From the NCBI RefSeq assembly GCF_006007885.1, contig NZ_VCRO01000003.1, positions 434,001 to 498,000 on the forward strand: a stretch of 64,000 nt of DNA, read 5' to 3'. The notes under the pieces are model-generated. The model was not told the origin of the DNA. It did not search any database and saw only the letters and a program-made list of their open reading frames with translations. This document shows, one piece after another, positions 1-9,181 of the stretch; position 1 is the stretch's first letter, and every line of letters begins with the position of its first letter. This DNA is from Alteribacter natronophilus (GTDB taxonomy: Bacteria > Bacillota > Bacilli > Bacillales > Salisediminibacteriaceae). The position numbers were made by a program, and so were the translations under genes.

Positions 1-715
1 AGTGCTGCGTTATCCAAGTGCTTCAATGGCCCAGCTGGCCAAAATGAGTACCGAAGCGTTTGAAAACTTCTATTTTGACGTATGTAACCTCGATTACAGT
101 AAAATGAGCGAGGCCATGGATGCCCTGGTGGAACGTATGAACAGCACTGACCAGGTCCGGATCACCGGTGAAGGAACCGACCTTACATTTTCCATTAAGG
201 ACATTCCGGCTGTCAAATGTGCCGGTAAACTTAATATTCCTGACGGCGAAGTGTATGCTGCACCAGTCCGCGATTCAGTTAACGGAACGATTCGCTACAA
301 CACGGCTTCCCCCTATCAGGGATTCACGTTCGAAAATATTGAACTCACGTTTAAAGATGGCAAGGTTGTAAAAGCAGAAGCCAACGACACGGAGAAAATC
401 AATGAAATCTTCGATACTGACGAAGGTGCCCGCTATATCGGAGAGTTTGCCATCGGCGTAAACCCATTCATCAAGCATCCGATGCAGGACATTCTCTTCG
501 ACGAAAAAATAGACGGCAGCTTCCACTTCACTCCCGGGCAGGCATATGAGGATGCCTACAACGGCAATGATTCCGCTATCCACTGGGATATTGTATGCAT
601 TCAGCGTCCGGAATATGGCGGGGGAAACATCTACTTCGACGGTGAGCTTATTCGTGAAAACGGCCGTTTCGTAACAGAGGACCTGAAACCTCTTAACCCG
701 GAAAATCTTAAATAA
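1..715 (+). CDS. M29-family aminopeptidase, C-terminal part (cut by window edge)
   Basis: The reading frame is open at the left edge, so the true start lies outside; about 237 residues remain of a family that usually has 370-410. M29 (AmpS/PepS/AmpT) enzymes are cytoplasmic dimetal exopeptidases that release N-terminal amino acids. The C-terminal half holds the expected metal-binding and catalytic blocks in order: [31 protein letters not shown] and a late HWDIV with His and Asp. The family assignment is firm; substrate preference cannot be read from sequence. It ends 215 bp from the convergent murC, with a shared hairpin terminator between them. Confidence 0.9.
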   Translation, partial: VLRYPSASMAQLAKMSTEAFENFYFDVCNLDYSKMSEAMDALVERMNSTDQVRITGEGTDLTFSIKDIPAVKCAGKLNIPDGEVYAAPVRDSVNGTIRYNTASPYQGFTFENIELTFKDGKVVKAEANDTEKINEIFDTDEGARYIGEFAIGVNPFIKHPMQDILFDEKIDGSFHFTPGQAYEDAYNGNDSAIHWDIVCIQRPEYGGGNIYFDGELIRENGRFVTEDLKPLNPENLK

Positions 716-726
716 GCCTCACGTCG

Positions 727-820
727 ATGTATTGACCCGCTGATTATCGCAGCTCGAGGAATTGCGAAACCTGAGCAGCGCCTGCTGCGAAATCAACCAA
801 CAATCTTTCCGAAAACAGCT
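727..820 (+). repeat. Degraded family A repeat remnant
   Basis: The right 40 bp (about 780-820) match the right end of the family A elements, including CAACAATCTTTCC and GAAAACAGCT. A short GTATTGACC near 730 resembles part of the left end. The core is mostly lost and no flanking duplication was found, so this looks like an old internally deleted copy. Confidence 0.55.
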
Positions 821-870
821 TAATTTTTATCCGCAGTATCCAAATAATACAACTCACCATACTACTAAAA

Positions 871-901
871 AAGGCTGGAGTGCCTTAGCTGCTCCAGCCT
901 T
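871..901. terminator. Bidirectional intrinsic terminator between aminopeptidase and murC
   Basis: A 10-bp stem AAGGCTGGAG / CTCCAGCCTT has an 11-nt loop. A T-run follows on the plus strand and an A-run precedes it, so it can serve both convergent genes. Confidence 0.9.
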
Positions 902-929
902 TTTTTTTATTATTTATGAAATCTGCTTT

Positions 930-2231
930 TTAATTGGCTGCAGTTTTTTCATAGGCATTCTGGAATTTCTGAACATCTCCGGCTCCCATGAAAAGAAGGA
1001 CGCCTTTTTCGTGACGGTGAAGCTGGCTAACTGAATCTTCGTCCACCACGACTGCACCGGGAATCCGCTCCTGAAGATCCTGAATAGTAAGGCTCTGTTC
1101 CTTTTCCCGGGCAGACCCGAAAATGTCACAGAGATACACCTGATCTGCTTCTTTCAGACTCTCTGCAAAGTCATCAAGGAAGGTTTTTGTTCGTGTGAAC
1201 GTGTGGGGCTGAAATATGGCCACCACTTCATGGTCGGGATATTTCTGTCTGGCGGAGTCGATGGTAACCGCAATTTCAGTAGGGTGATGGGCGTAATCAT
1301 CAATGAGCACCTGATCACCAAACGTTTTTTCACTGAAACGCCTTTTCACACCGCCGAACGTTTTCAGCTGTTCCCTTACGAGAGTCATATCGACATTTTC
1401 GTAATCACAGAGAGCAATCACACTGAGTGCATTCAGTACGTGATGATTGCCGTATCCCGGAATTGTAAAGGTTCCATATGCATTACCGCGTACAAACACA
1501 TCAAAATGTGTTCCTTCTGCATCCGTTCTGACGTTTTTAGCCTGAAAATCGTTGTCTTCGCCAAACCCGTAATAAACAACCGGTACCGGGGCTCCGATCT
1601 GCTGAAGGTACTCGTCATCTCCACAGGCAATAATCCCTTTTTTCACCTGTTTCGCCATGTCCTGAAATGCAGAAAAAACATCCTCCGCATTTTTAAAATA
1701 ATCCGGGTGATCGAAGTCCACATTCGTCATGACAGCATAGTCCGGGTGATAATGAAGGAAGTGTCTGCGGTACTCGCATGCTTCAAACACAAAGTACTCA
1801 CTGTTTTCCTCCCCTTTCCCTGTACCGTCACCGATTAAAAAGGATGTCGGCTTAGCCCGCTGAAGAACGTGGGACATCAGGCCGGTTGTGGACGTTTTCC
1901 CATGGGAACCGGTTATGGCAATACTCGTAAACTGCTGAATGAATTCTCCGAGAAACGTAGGGTAGGGCTTGACTTCCAGACCCTTCCCGGAGGCAGCCTG
2001 CACTTCCGTGTGGTCTTCACCATAGGCAGCCGAAGCGATAATCGTCTGGCCTTCCCGAATGTTGCTCTTGTCAAATGGAAGAAGGGGAATTCCCTTTTTC
2101 TCCAGAGGCTTCTGCGTAAAGAACACTTTCTCCACGTCAGACCCCTGCACGTCATATTTCATATCACTGAGAATCTGTGCCAGCGCACTCATCCCGGAGC
2201 CTTTTATTCCGATAAAATGAAACATAGTCAT
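930..2231 (-). CDS. murC: UDP-N-acetylmuramate--L-alanine ligase
   Basis: Cytoplasmic Mur ligase that joins L-alanine to UDP-MurNAc with ATP, the first peptide-adding step of peptidoglycan synthesis. The 433-residue product has the N-terminal UDP-binding Rossmann motif ([13 protein letters not shown], residues 6-18), the ATP P-loop GSHGKTSTT (residues 109-117), the central [10 protein letters not shown] block and the C-terminal [10 protein letters not shown] motif. Length is normal for MurC. Two close ATGs occur (2231 and 2225); GGAGG seven bases upstream favours the first. In B. subtilis murC also lies in the ytp region close to sftA (ytpS), as here. Confidence 0.97.
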   Translation of the reverse strand: MTMFHFIGIKGSGMSALAQILSDMKYDVQGSDVEKVFFTQKPLEKKGIPLLPFDKSNIREGQTIIASAAYGEDHTEVQAASGKGLEVKPYPTFLGEFIQQFTSIAITGSHGKTSTTGLMSHVLQRAKPTSFLIGDGTGKGEENSEYFVFEACEYRRHFLHYHPDYAVMTNVDFDHPDYFKNAEDVFSAFQDMAKQVKKGIIACGDDEYLQQIGAPVPVVYYGFGEDNDFQAKNVRTDAEGTHFDVFVRGNAYGTFTIPGYGNHHVLNALSVIALCDYENVDMTLVREQLKTFGGVKRRFSEKTFGDQVLIDDYAHHPTEIAVTIDSARQKYPDHEVVAIFQPHTFTRTKTFLDDFAESLKEADQVYLCDIFGSAREKEQSLTIQDLQERIPGAVVVDEDSVSQLHRHEKGVLLFMGAGDVQKFQNAYEKTAAN

Positions 2232-2466
2232 AGCTGGACCTCCAAAATTGAGTAATCACTTCAATGGCGCCCGAATTTTCACGAATAAATCGTTACATTA
2301 TATGCCTGTCGGCTTGTCTCGGGAATCGCCTCAAAACATACCTGTACATTATAGCAAAAAGAGGCTACTTCAACCATCGCACTATTTTCATGCCGCAAAC
2401 CGCTCATTGTACTAATATTTCTCTTTCCAGTTTCCACCTGTATGAAACTTTTATTTGCAATGTTTT

Positions 2467-3147
2467 TTACTGTGTGCGTACAGCATAGCGGAGATAATCA
2501 ATTCCATATTCCTTCATGTACCTTGTTACACCGGGAGAATGCCCTTTCTCCCCGGTATTACTGACTGCCTCAAGCTGCGTCATAATCCGGTCCCTGTCTT
2601 CCCTGGAGACAGTGAAAAATGGCCCTGCCGCAAATTCCTGAAAACCTGCAGGAAGAATCCGCATAAATACAAGATCGCCCTCCTCAGCAGGAAAGGGTGA
2701 TAAAAAAGGATGTACGACTGTCCTCCGCCCCGTGGCAAGACGCTTCACCGTAATTCCGTCCTCAGCTTCCCATTTCTCTATCAACACAGGTTCGAGGGAC
2801 ATGAGCATCAGGTGACCGCATAATTCAAGCATCGGTATACTGAGTTTTTCTTTATACTCCCGGACAAACAGGTCAAACATCCGTGATCCGATTACCGTTA
2901 CATAATCAAAAGCAAACCAGTGTTCAAAATGGAGCTGAACCCAGCTGTCAAACTCCTGGTCTGCCGGCCAGTTCACCTTGTGGGCAAACAGCTTTTTTGC
3001 CCTCACCTTTTCACGGAGATTGGCCTTCCTGTCAATGAAGGAGAAAAAAAGACTGTACACTTCGTTAAGTGCTTCCTCCGTTTTCACCTGCTTCTTTTTT
3101 TTCATCTCATTAAAATCAACTACAAAGGAGGTTTTCTTTTTTGCCAT
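2467..3147 (-). CDS. Conserved hypothetical protein, 226 aa
   Basis: I do not recognise this family with certainty. The likely start is ATG 3147 with AAGGAAGG about six bases upstream; the longer frame back to 3189 would begin inside a hairpin. The product starts with a Lys-rich segment (AKKKTS, then EMKKKKQ), followed by an aromatic helical region (HFEHWFAFDYVT, about residues 80-91) and a basic stretch (KRLATGRRTVVHPF). No signal peptide or membrane span is evident, so it is probably cytoplasmic. It lies 71 bp downstream of the nicotinate phosphoribosyltransferase on the same strand, behind an intergenic hairpin. Codon use is like its neighbours and the site is strong, so the gene is real; its function is unknown. 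Confidence 0.75.
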   Translation of the reverse strand: MAKKKTSFVVDFNEMKKKKQVKTEEALNEVYSLFFSFIDRKANLREKVRAKKLFAHKVNWPADQEFDSWVQLHFEHWFAFDYVTVIGSRMFDLFVREYKEKLSIPMLELCGHLMLMSLEPVLIEKWEAEDGITVKRLATGRRTVVHPFLSPFPAEEGDLVFMRILPAGFQEFAAGPFFTVSREDRDRIMTQLEAVSNTGEKGHSPGVTRYMKEYGIDYLRYAVRTQ

Positions 3148-3169
3148 GACAACCTTCCTTTCCGAAACT

Positions 3170-3214
3170 AACAGGAAAGGGCTGCACATTCCTGCAGCCC
3201 TCCGGTTTCCTGTT
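3170..3214 (-). terminator. Long hairpin between NAPRTase and downstream gene
   Basis: Two stacked stems, AACAGGAAA/TTTCCTGTT outside and GGGCTGCA/TGCAGCCC inside, separated by a 5-nt bulge. The minus-strand T-tract after it is poor. It may be a weak terminator, an attenuator or an RNA-processing or stability element. Confidence 0.5.
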
Positions 3215-3218
3215 TAAA

Positions 3219-4346
3219 TCAATCTTCAATACTATTTTCGTTCAGATATATACGTTCCATGCGGGCATTTGGCCGGTATTTGCGGCCGAGCTTGGCCTCG
3301 TGTTCACCGTTCAGGAGTACATTATCTCCTGTAAATGGCACGTTCAGCTTCAGCAGGCTGCTCCCGACACCGTAAATATCAACCGGTGCATTCATTTCCT
3401 CGTACCGGGCAATCCGGTCGGCATCGAACCCGCCGGAGGCTACAATTTTTACGTGCTGATATCCCTCTCTGTCAAGGGCCTCCCTGAGTCCGAACAACAG
3501 CTTCGGATTAACCCCACGCGGGTCAAAAGTACCCAGCAGGTCCGGATTTCTTGTGAAATACTTGTCCACAAGTGTATTGGATGTATCCACCCGGACACCT
3601 TTAAGGGTGTCACCGAATTCCCTCGCCACTCTTAGTGAATCGGTAATCACATCGTTATTGTAATCCACAAGTGCCATCAGATCGTCTTCAGGGTAGGTTT
3701 CCTGATACGCACGGCACGCTTCCACAATGTCGCCTTTAAAAAGCTGAATGAGAGCGTGCGGCATTGTCCCCATTCCCTTTTTTCCCCACCATTCGTTCAT
3801 GGCATGTGTCGCCTGTGCCTTAGAACCGCCTATGTATGCTGAATAGCCGTCACCTGACTGCTGCGTGTAATGATCGTCTCGGTCCCCCATGAAGATGACC
3901 GGCTTGTCCGTTCCGCCGGATTTGGCAGCTGTCACAACCTCGTAAACATTGGTTGCCACAGAAGTTCTTCGGGCAAGTATTCCGTCAATAACACCTTCAA
4001 GGTAACCGAAATTCTGATACGGCCCCTTAATGGTCATGACCGTTTCAAACGGTTCAATACGATCGCCATCTTCCAGGGAATGAACTTCAAGTTCTTCCGG
4101 ATTCTTTGCAAAAGTCTTCAGAAGGGCAAGCACTTCATCCGTTCCGCAGAGAACAGCATGTTTCTTCTGAAAAAACTGCATGAGAATTTCGTTATCCGGT
4201 TTGTGTTTCTCCGCAATCTCGCGTGTTTTCAGGAAATAAACGGCAGAGAACCATCCGTCTCCAATCCGCTCGTCAAATTTAAATGTTTTGTTGGTAAGCC
4301 TTTTTATCCGGCCCTGAAGCTTCTGGTAAATTTCCTTTTCACTCAT
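3219..4346 (-). CDS. Nicotinate phosphoribosyltransferase (short-form NAPRTase)
   Basis: Converts nicotinate and PRPP to nicotinate mononucleotide in NAD salvage; cytoplasmic. The 375-residue product is of the compact class rather than the roughly 490-residue PncB of B. subtilis. Supporting segments are an N-terminal region like other NAPRTases (GDGWFSAVYFLKT), the central YSAYIGGSKAQATHAMNEWW block, the VDYNNDV and GVRVDTSN strands, and the C-terminal phosphate-binding VASGGFDADRI and YGVGSSL loops. ATG 4346 has an AAGAGGAG site. Family membership is well supported; activity on nicotinate versus a related substrate is inferred. Confidence 0.88.
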   Translation of the reverse strand: MSEKEIYQKLQGRIKRLTNKTFKFDERIGDGWFSAVYFLKTREIAEKHKPDNEILMQFFQKKHAVLCGTDEVLALLKTFAKNPEELEVHSLEDGDRIEPFETVMTIKGPYQNFGYLEGVIDGILARRTSVATNVYEVVTAAKSGGTDKPVIFMGDRDDHYTQQSGDGYSAYIGGSKAQATHAMNEWWGKKGMGTMPHALIQLFKGDIVEACRAYQETYPEDDLMALVDYNNDVITDSLRVAREFGDTLKGVRVDTSNTLVDKYFTRNPDLLGTFDPRGVNPKLLFGLREALDREGYQHVKIVASGGFDADRIARYEEMNAPVDIYGVGSSLLKLNVPFTGDNVLLNGEHEAKLGRKYRPNARMERIYLNENSIED

Positions 4347-4423
4347 ATAACGGCTCCTCTTTCTGAAAAAAAGAGAGTGCCCGCACCGGCCGTCCTCCGG
4401 CGAACCGGTGCAGTAGCAGTCTC

Positions 4424-4612
4424 CTAGTGATATATTGCATGCTGACGCTTTTCTTTAATGACAGCTTCGACAATCTCAATCAGATCCTCTTCGCTTACTC
4501 GCCTGATGCCGTCACGGACGACAATCAGCTGGGATTGCTCTTCTTCCTTTAACATTCGAAGCCAGTCCGGTGAAACAAATTGTACTAGACTTACTAATGG
4601 AAGGTGCTCCAT
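4424..4612 (-). CDS. Small hypothetical protein, 62 aa
   Basis: Short frame with an excellent AGGAGGG site about eight bases before ATG 4612, which is the main reason to accept it. The product has a hydrophobic start (LPLVSLVQF), then charged helices (EEEQSQ, EEDLIEIVEAVIKEKRQH). There is no signal peptide or known motif. It lies 77 bp upstream of the NAPRTase and may be co-transcribed with it. Function unknown. Confidence 0.65.
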   Translation of the reverse strand: MEHLPLVSLVQFVSPDWLRMLKEEEQSQLIVVRDGIRRVSEEDLIEIVEAVIKEKRQHAIYH

Positions 4613-4695
4613 GTGAATCCCTCCTCAGACTAGTTATTTTGTTACCTTTCTTCGTTCATCATGTTACGGAACGTGCAATATTAATTGGAAGCTCA

Positions 4696-4727
4696 GAGGA
4701 AAAAGAAAACGGGAATGAATCCCGTTT
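4696..4727 (-). terminator. sftA terminator
   Basis: On the minus strand AAACGGG and CCCGTTT form a stem around a 6-7 nt loop, followed by TTCTTTTTCC. It lies 45 bp after the sftA stop codon. Confidence 0.8.
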
Positions 4728-4771
4728 ACACCATATTGTATAAAAATTTATATGATGTGTGTAGTCTTATC

Positions 4772-7531
4772 TTACCCTTTTTCAGCAAAACTTTCTTCCA
4801 ATTCGTCTTTTGTCAGATAAACATCCCGGGGTTTGCTTCCTTTAGCAGGCGAAATGATCCCTCTATCCTCAAGCAGATCAATCATCCGGGCTGCCCGGTT
4901 GAAGCCCATCCGGAATCGTCTCTGGATGAGCGAGGTTGATGCTGCCTCCTGTTCAACGATAAAGCGGCAGACTTCCTCAAACAGGGGATCGTCGGCTTCT
5001 TCTGTTTCCCTGGCGGAAAGTTCTTCCTTCTCAAACAGAAATCTCGGCGGGCCGCTCTTTTTCACGTGCTCAGTTACCCGCTCGATTTCATCGTCGGAAA
5101 CAAAGGCTCCCTGAAGTCGCACTGCTTTTGATTCCCCGTTACCAAGAAAGAGCATATCGCCCCGTCCAAGCAGACGCTCGGCTCCGGAAGTGTCAAGAAT
5201 GGTTCTGGAATCGGTCTGGGCGGATACGGAAAAAGCGATCCGGGTTGGAATGTTTGCCTTAATCAGACCTGTAATGACATCCACGGACGGACGCTGCGTA
5301 GCAACAAGAAGGTGGATCCCGCATGCTCTTGCTTTCTGGGCTATCCGGCAGATCGCATCCTCAACTTCCTGTGGAGATACCATCATCAGATCTGCCAGTT
5401 CATCCACAACGACAACAAGGTATGGAAAAACCTGATCTTCTTTCCCCTGTTCCCTCATTTTCTTATTATAACGCGTTAAATCTCTCGCCCCGGTTTCGGC
5501 AAAGCGTTCGTATCGGCGGTCCATTTCTTCCACGGCCCATTTGAGGGCAAGGGTTGCTTCTTTTGCATCGGTAATTACCGGTGCTGCAAGATGGGGCAGG
5601 CCGTTGTACGGCGCCAGTTCCACCATCTTTGGGTCAATAAGGAGCATGCGCACGTCCTCAGGAGAAGCTTTGTACAACAGACTGAGGAGAATGGCATTGA
5701 CGCACACACTTTTACCGGAACCTGTCGCACCTGCAATGAGCCCGTGAGGCATTTTCTGCAGATCAGTGACAACCGGCTGGCCTGAAATATCAACGCCAAG
5801 TCCCGCAGTTAATGGTGATTCACTCTTGAGGTAGGCGGGACTTTTCAGGATTTCACGGAGAAAGACAGGATCAGCTTTCTGGTTCGGCACCTCAATTCCG
5901 ATTGTGTTTTTACCGGGAATCGGTGCTTCCATCCGTATATCCCTCGCTGCAAGACTGAGCTTGATGTCATCCTGAAGGTTGGTAATCTTACTTACTTTCA
6001 CTCCAGGTTCAGGCTGAATTTCAAACCTCGTAACAGATGGGCCCCGGGTTACGTTCACTACTTTCGCCTTCACGCTGAAATACGAGAGCGTCTGATCGAG
6101 CAGGGCGGACTGTGCCGAAAGGGCTTCATCATCTTCCTGTGTCCTGCCCGGCGGCACTTCAAGGAGGTGCAGCTCCGGCAGGGCTCCCTTTCCTCTGTTC
6201 TGCTTTTCCCGTCGCTCCTGTTTTACACGGTCACGCTGGAACATGAGAACGTTATACGGCAGGGCTGACGGTTTGCCTGCATCTGATTTCCGCCCGCTCT
6301 TTTCCACCGGCTTGCGTGGTGCCGTTTTTTCTTCCTTCATGCCGGCAGGTGCTTCACGGCGAACTGCCTCCCGCGCCTCCGCTTCTTTTTCGTGAGTCGC
6401 CGCTGTGTCATTAGTATATGAAAGCTCCCTGCTTTCATTAACATTTGCACCGGAATCGTCCCCGGCACTGTCACCTGAAGCGAGAACAGCAGTGGACTCA
6501 CGACTGGTTCTGTTCAGTTTTTCTTCAATGGAGGTGTATTCCTGATCCTCTTCCTCCTGATCGACGATTTCCTCCGTCAGGTTCTTTTCAGCAGCCGGTT
6601 CCTCTGTTTCACCGGAGTCAGCAGGCGTAACGCTTTCCGGGCTTTCAACCTGTTCCTCTGTCTGTTCCTCTGCCTCTTCTTCCGCCGTTACTTCAAAACT
6701 GATCGGGTTGTCATTTTCCTGTTCGTGAAAGTCGCCTGGTTCTTCTTCCCGAACCGAAGGAACAATTGCAGGACTCTCCGTCTCTGCTGCCGCTGCGCTT
6801 TCTTCGGCGAAATCGGGTTGTTCCACGTCATGCTCTTCATCTGCAATAACGCGATATTCATCCTCTGAAGGAGTACTTCTCTCCGGTTCCTGATTTTCCT
6901 CCCCGCTGATCCCGTCATCCGAATCACCCGGCGTAACCAGACCTTCAAGCTCCAGAAATTCATTGAGTACGTCTTCCCTGTATTTCTGAAGTGTATCTTC
7001 ATCCCGTTTTCCAAAACCGAAGATCGGTGAGGGAATCTGGCGCACTGAGAAATTCTGGCCCGCAAACTTCTGCTTTTCTATGTAGCCGGAATGGGCTTCC
7101 TGCTGCGGCTGTGAGTATGCCCAGGCCTTATTAACTTCACTGTTGCCGGTCCCGCTGCTCTGATCAAACTGAAGTTGGGTGCGCTGTTCAGAGTGGGATT
7201 CCGATTCCCTGTTTTCGTTTACCGGCTCCTGACGGGGCTGACGACTCTTTTGTTCAGGCTGCTTTTCAGGCTCACTGCGTTCCTCTGCATTTTTTCCAAT
7301 CGGCTCGTGATCTTTCACGACCGGAAAGCGGAAAGCCCCTGTCCTGGGATACTGGTGAAGAACTTTCGGTTCCTCTCCTTTATCAAAGTGAATACTCGTC
7401 CCCTGTCTGTAGTCGGACTTTTTCTTCGCTGAAGGCTTTTTCTGCTGTTTGCCAGCCGCCTGACTTTCTTCCTCTTCGGTACTGAACAGGTTTTTTACCT
7501 GGTTCATCATTTTCTGAAAATCAAATCCCAT
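4772..7531 (-). CDS. sftA: DNA translocase SftA (soluble FtsK/SpoIIIE family)
   Basis: ATP-driven DNA pump. In B. subtilis, SftA (YtpS) is the soluble FtsK-type translocase that clears chromosomal DNA from the closing division septum. The 919-residue product has no membrane spans. Residues 1-440 are a long, low-complexity, Glu/Gln-rich linker. The conserved motor follows, with the P-loop GATGSGKSVCVN (near residue 600), the Walker B segment VVVVDELADLMM and the ATQRPSVDVITG motif. A C-terminal winged-helix gamma-like domain (SLIQRRFRMGFNRAARM) should read polar DNA motifs. Length is close to B. subtilis SftA. The start has a modest AAGG site. Confidence 0.95.
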   Translation of the reverse strand: MGFDFQKMMNQVKNLFSTEEEESQAAGKQQKKPSAKKKSDYRQGTSIHFDKGEEPKVLHQYPRTGAFRFPVVKDHEPIGKNAEERSEPEKQPEQKSRQPRQEPVNENRESESHSEQRTQLQFDQSSGTGNSEVNKAWAYSQPQQEAHSGYIEKQKFAGQNFSVRQIPSPIFGFGKRDEDTLQKYREDVLNEFLELEGLVTPGDSDDGISGEENQEPERSTPSEDEYRVIADEEHDVEQPDFAEESAAAAETESPAIVPSVREEEPGDFHEQENDNPISFEVTAEEEAEEQTEEQVESPESVTPADSGETEEPAAEKNLTEEIVDQEEEDQEYTSIEEKLNRTSRESTAVLASGDSAGDDSGANVNESRELSYTNDTAATHEKEAEAREAVRREAPAGMKEEKTAPRKPVEKSGRKSDAGKPSALPYNVLMFQRDRVKQERREKQNRGKGALPELHLLEVPPGRTQEDDEALSAQSALLDQTLSYFSVKAKVVNVTRGPSVTRFEIQPEPGVKVSKITNLQDDIKLSLAARDIRMEAPIPGKNTIGIEVPNQKADPVFLREILKSPAYLKSESPLTAGLGVDISGQPVVTDLQKMPHGLIAGATGSGKSVCVNAILLSLLYKASPEDVRMLLIDPKMVELAPYNGLPHLAAPVITDAKEATLALKWAVEEMDRRYERFAETGARDLTRYNKKMREQGKEDQVFPYLVVVVDELADLMMVSPQEVEDAICRIAQKARACGIHLLVATQRPSVDVITGLIKANIPTRIAFSVSAQTDSRTILDTSGAERLLGRGDMLFLGNGESKAVRLQGAFVSDDEIERVTEHVKKSGPPRFLFEKEELSARETEEADDPLFEEVCRFIVEQEAASTSLIQRRFRMGFNRAARMIDLLEDRGIISPAKGSKPRDVYLTKDELEESFAEKG

Positions 7532-7878
7532 TTCATCACAACCTTTTTTCTCGCTGTCTCACTATATTCGTTGACTGATGGTTCTTTTCTGAGGTATTCC
7601 TATTTTAACAGAAAAGACATGGTGCCGGAGGCCCAATCGCCGTAATACAGCTGTAATCGCTCGACGTGAAACCGCCTTGTCCCCATTTGTTCCCGGCCTG
7701 ATTTCGGCTTCCTTATCCTAATTTGAAATACCCTGTCCTGATTTGTCTTCGGGCTGCCGGATCTCCGGTTCCGGGCCATGCGTCCGGCAGCAGCGTAATT
7801 TCACTGTTACTGATGGACAACAGAAAAGACCGGAAAGGCGCAGTTCCACCTTTCCGGCCGTGATAATGCTTCATAGCG
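7532..7878. other. Intergenic stretch upstream of sftA
   Basis: 347 bp without a convincing gene. It must hold the sftA promoter, but no clear -35/-10 pair was found. The only distinct element is the ytpQ terminator at its right end. It has no match to repeat families A, B or C. Confidence 0.6.
7821..7857 (-). terminator. ytpQ terminator
   Basis: A perfect 9-bp stem CCGGAAAGG/CCTTTCCGG with a 10-nt loop is followed on the minus strand by TCTTTTCTG. Confidence 0.85.
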
Positions 7879-8679
7879 TTACTTGTCTTTCGGTTTTCGC
7901 TGGGCAAGGATAAATACAGGCTCCAGTTCGCCGTCCTCGTACATAAAGGACAGAGCTGTGATCGGTGAAGTGCCCTTGGCATAAAACGAGAAAGCCATCT
8001 GGGCGAGAACGTCATAACCACGCTCATTCTTCATGTCTCCAAAAATGAGAACGTCCTGATGAGGAATCGAGACAGTGAGCTGGCCCTCTGTCTTTTCATC
8101 CATTTCCTTCAGCAGGTTTTCATTTAGAATTCGGCTCGCATCGTACCCGTCGTTTGTGTTGATAAAATAGAAGGTATTCCCTGCTACTGTATCGGTTTTC
8201 ATTGTGTGGCTCAGGGATCTCAGATTAAAAAGCGCTGCTTCTTCCACCTGCTTTTCCGTCGTCCCTTCTTCCGAAAGATGGGCTTCACTCAGGAGTACAT
8301 ACGTTTTCCCGAGATCGAGCGCATAATAGATACGAGATTCCGCCGTATGCTCCTTTGTGAGGAGCCTGTCTCCCTCAGCTGTTTCCTCTGCAAACGAGGT
8401 CGGTCTTATAACCGGGAAAATCCGGTTCTCATTGCCCCTTAGCTGTACTTTTGCCGTCAGGGCCGCAATGCCTTCCCGGATATAATGAAGAACTTCCTCA
8501 AGTGCTTTATCTTCATCTTTCTTAAACTTATCACTTAATGGACCCAGAGAAACGTTGATGCCTTTCTTCGTCTCGCTGTCCATGATTCTATAGATTTCCT
8601 TTTCCCTGTCAAAAGACGTAATAAAGGGATCACTGCTCAGATGTTCATCCAGTAACCGCTTGATCGCTAAAGGTTTCAT
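7879..8679 (-). CDS. ytpQ: YtpQ, DUF1444 family protein
   Basis: 266-residue cytoplasmic protein of the DUF1444 (YtpQ) family, conserved in Bacillaceae, with no established biochemical role. Segments seen are the N-terminal LLDEHLSSDP, the central NRIFPVIRPTSFA block, YALDLGKTYVLLSEAHL and the C-terminal FSFYAKGTSPITALSFMYED. ATG 8679 has AGGAGG about eleven bases upstream, slightly long. The order ytpP-ytpQ-sftA matches the B. subtilis neighbourhood, except that ytpR is absent between them. Confidence 0.9.
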   Translation of the reverse strand: MKPLAIKRLLDEHLSSDPFITSFDREKEIYRIMDSETKKGINVSLGPLSDKFKKDEDKALEEVLHYIREGIAALTAKVQLRGNENRIFPVIRPTSFAEETAEGDRLLTKEHTAESRIYYALDLGKTYVLLSEAHLSEEGTTEKQVEEAALFNLRSLSHTMKTDTVAGNTFYFINTNDGYDASRILNENLLKEMDEKTEGQLTVSIPHQDVLIFGDMKNERGYDVLAQMAFSFYAKGTSPITALSFMYEDGELEPVFILAQRKPKDK

Positions 8680-8747
8680 AAATTTCCGTTCCTCCTGACT
8701 TCACTCACTTTCAAAAACAAGTTTAACACGGGCAGGGTCTGATACAA

Positions 8748-8796
8748 AGAAAAGGGACTGAAGCCGGAGTCCTCAACCCTTCCCCTGCCTCAGTCC
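8748..8796 (-). terminator. Probable ytpP terminator
   Basis: GGACTGA and TCAGTCC form the base of a hairpin with an imperfect interior, followed on the minus strand by CTTTTCTTTG. It lies about 52 bp past the ytpP stop. Confidence 0.65.
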
Positions 8797-8848
8797 ACGA
8801 TAATTTCCCGGCGGCTGTTCCCTTTTCCCATGCCTTTTTTTCAGGCTT

Positions 8849-9169
8849 TTACCTGGCTGCCGCCTCTGTAAGAAACTGATCGATCTCCTCTTTCGTTTTA
8901 CGATCCTTACTTACAAACCGGTGTACTTCTTTCCCGTTTTTAAAAACAAGAAAGCTCGGTATACCGAAAATGTCGTTTTCCTGACACTCTTCAATAAAAG
9001 AATCCCGATCCACTTTGTAAAAGCTGAGATCCCCGTGCTTGTCTTCAAGTTCCGGCAAAACAGGTTCAATGACGACACAGTCCGGGCACCATCCTGCTGT
9101 AAAATACAGAACGGCTCCGTCTTCCTGCTTCACTTCATTCAGCTGTTCCTTTGTCTGAACGGCTTTCAT
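8849..9169 (-). CDS. ytpP: YtpP, thioredoxin-like protein
   Basis: 106-residue thioredoxin-fold protein with the redox motif WCPDC (residues 27-31) and the cis-proline region GIPSFLVF. The active site WCPDC differs from the WCGPC of classical thioredoxin. It lacks a signal peptide, so it acts in the cytoplasm as a thiol-disulfide oxidoreductase; the partner is unknown. The start has an AGGGGG site. It begins 12 bp after the stop of the upstream membrane gene, so the two are very likely co-transcribed. Confidence 0.93.
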   Translation of the reverse strand: MKAVQTKEQLNEVKQEDGAVLYFTAGWCPDCVVIEPVLPELEDKHGDLSFYKVDRDSFIEECQENDIFGIPSFLVFKNGKEVHRFVSKDRKTKEEIDQFLTEAAAR

Positions 9170-9181
9170 TTTACATACCCC

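Noticed and set aside
2-715. GTG at position 2 as the true aminopeptidase start
   Set aside because: The remaining protein is far shorter than the family and lacks the N-terminal domain; the frame is simply cut by the window.
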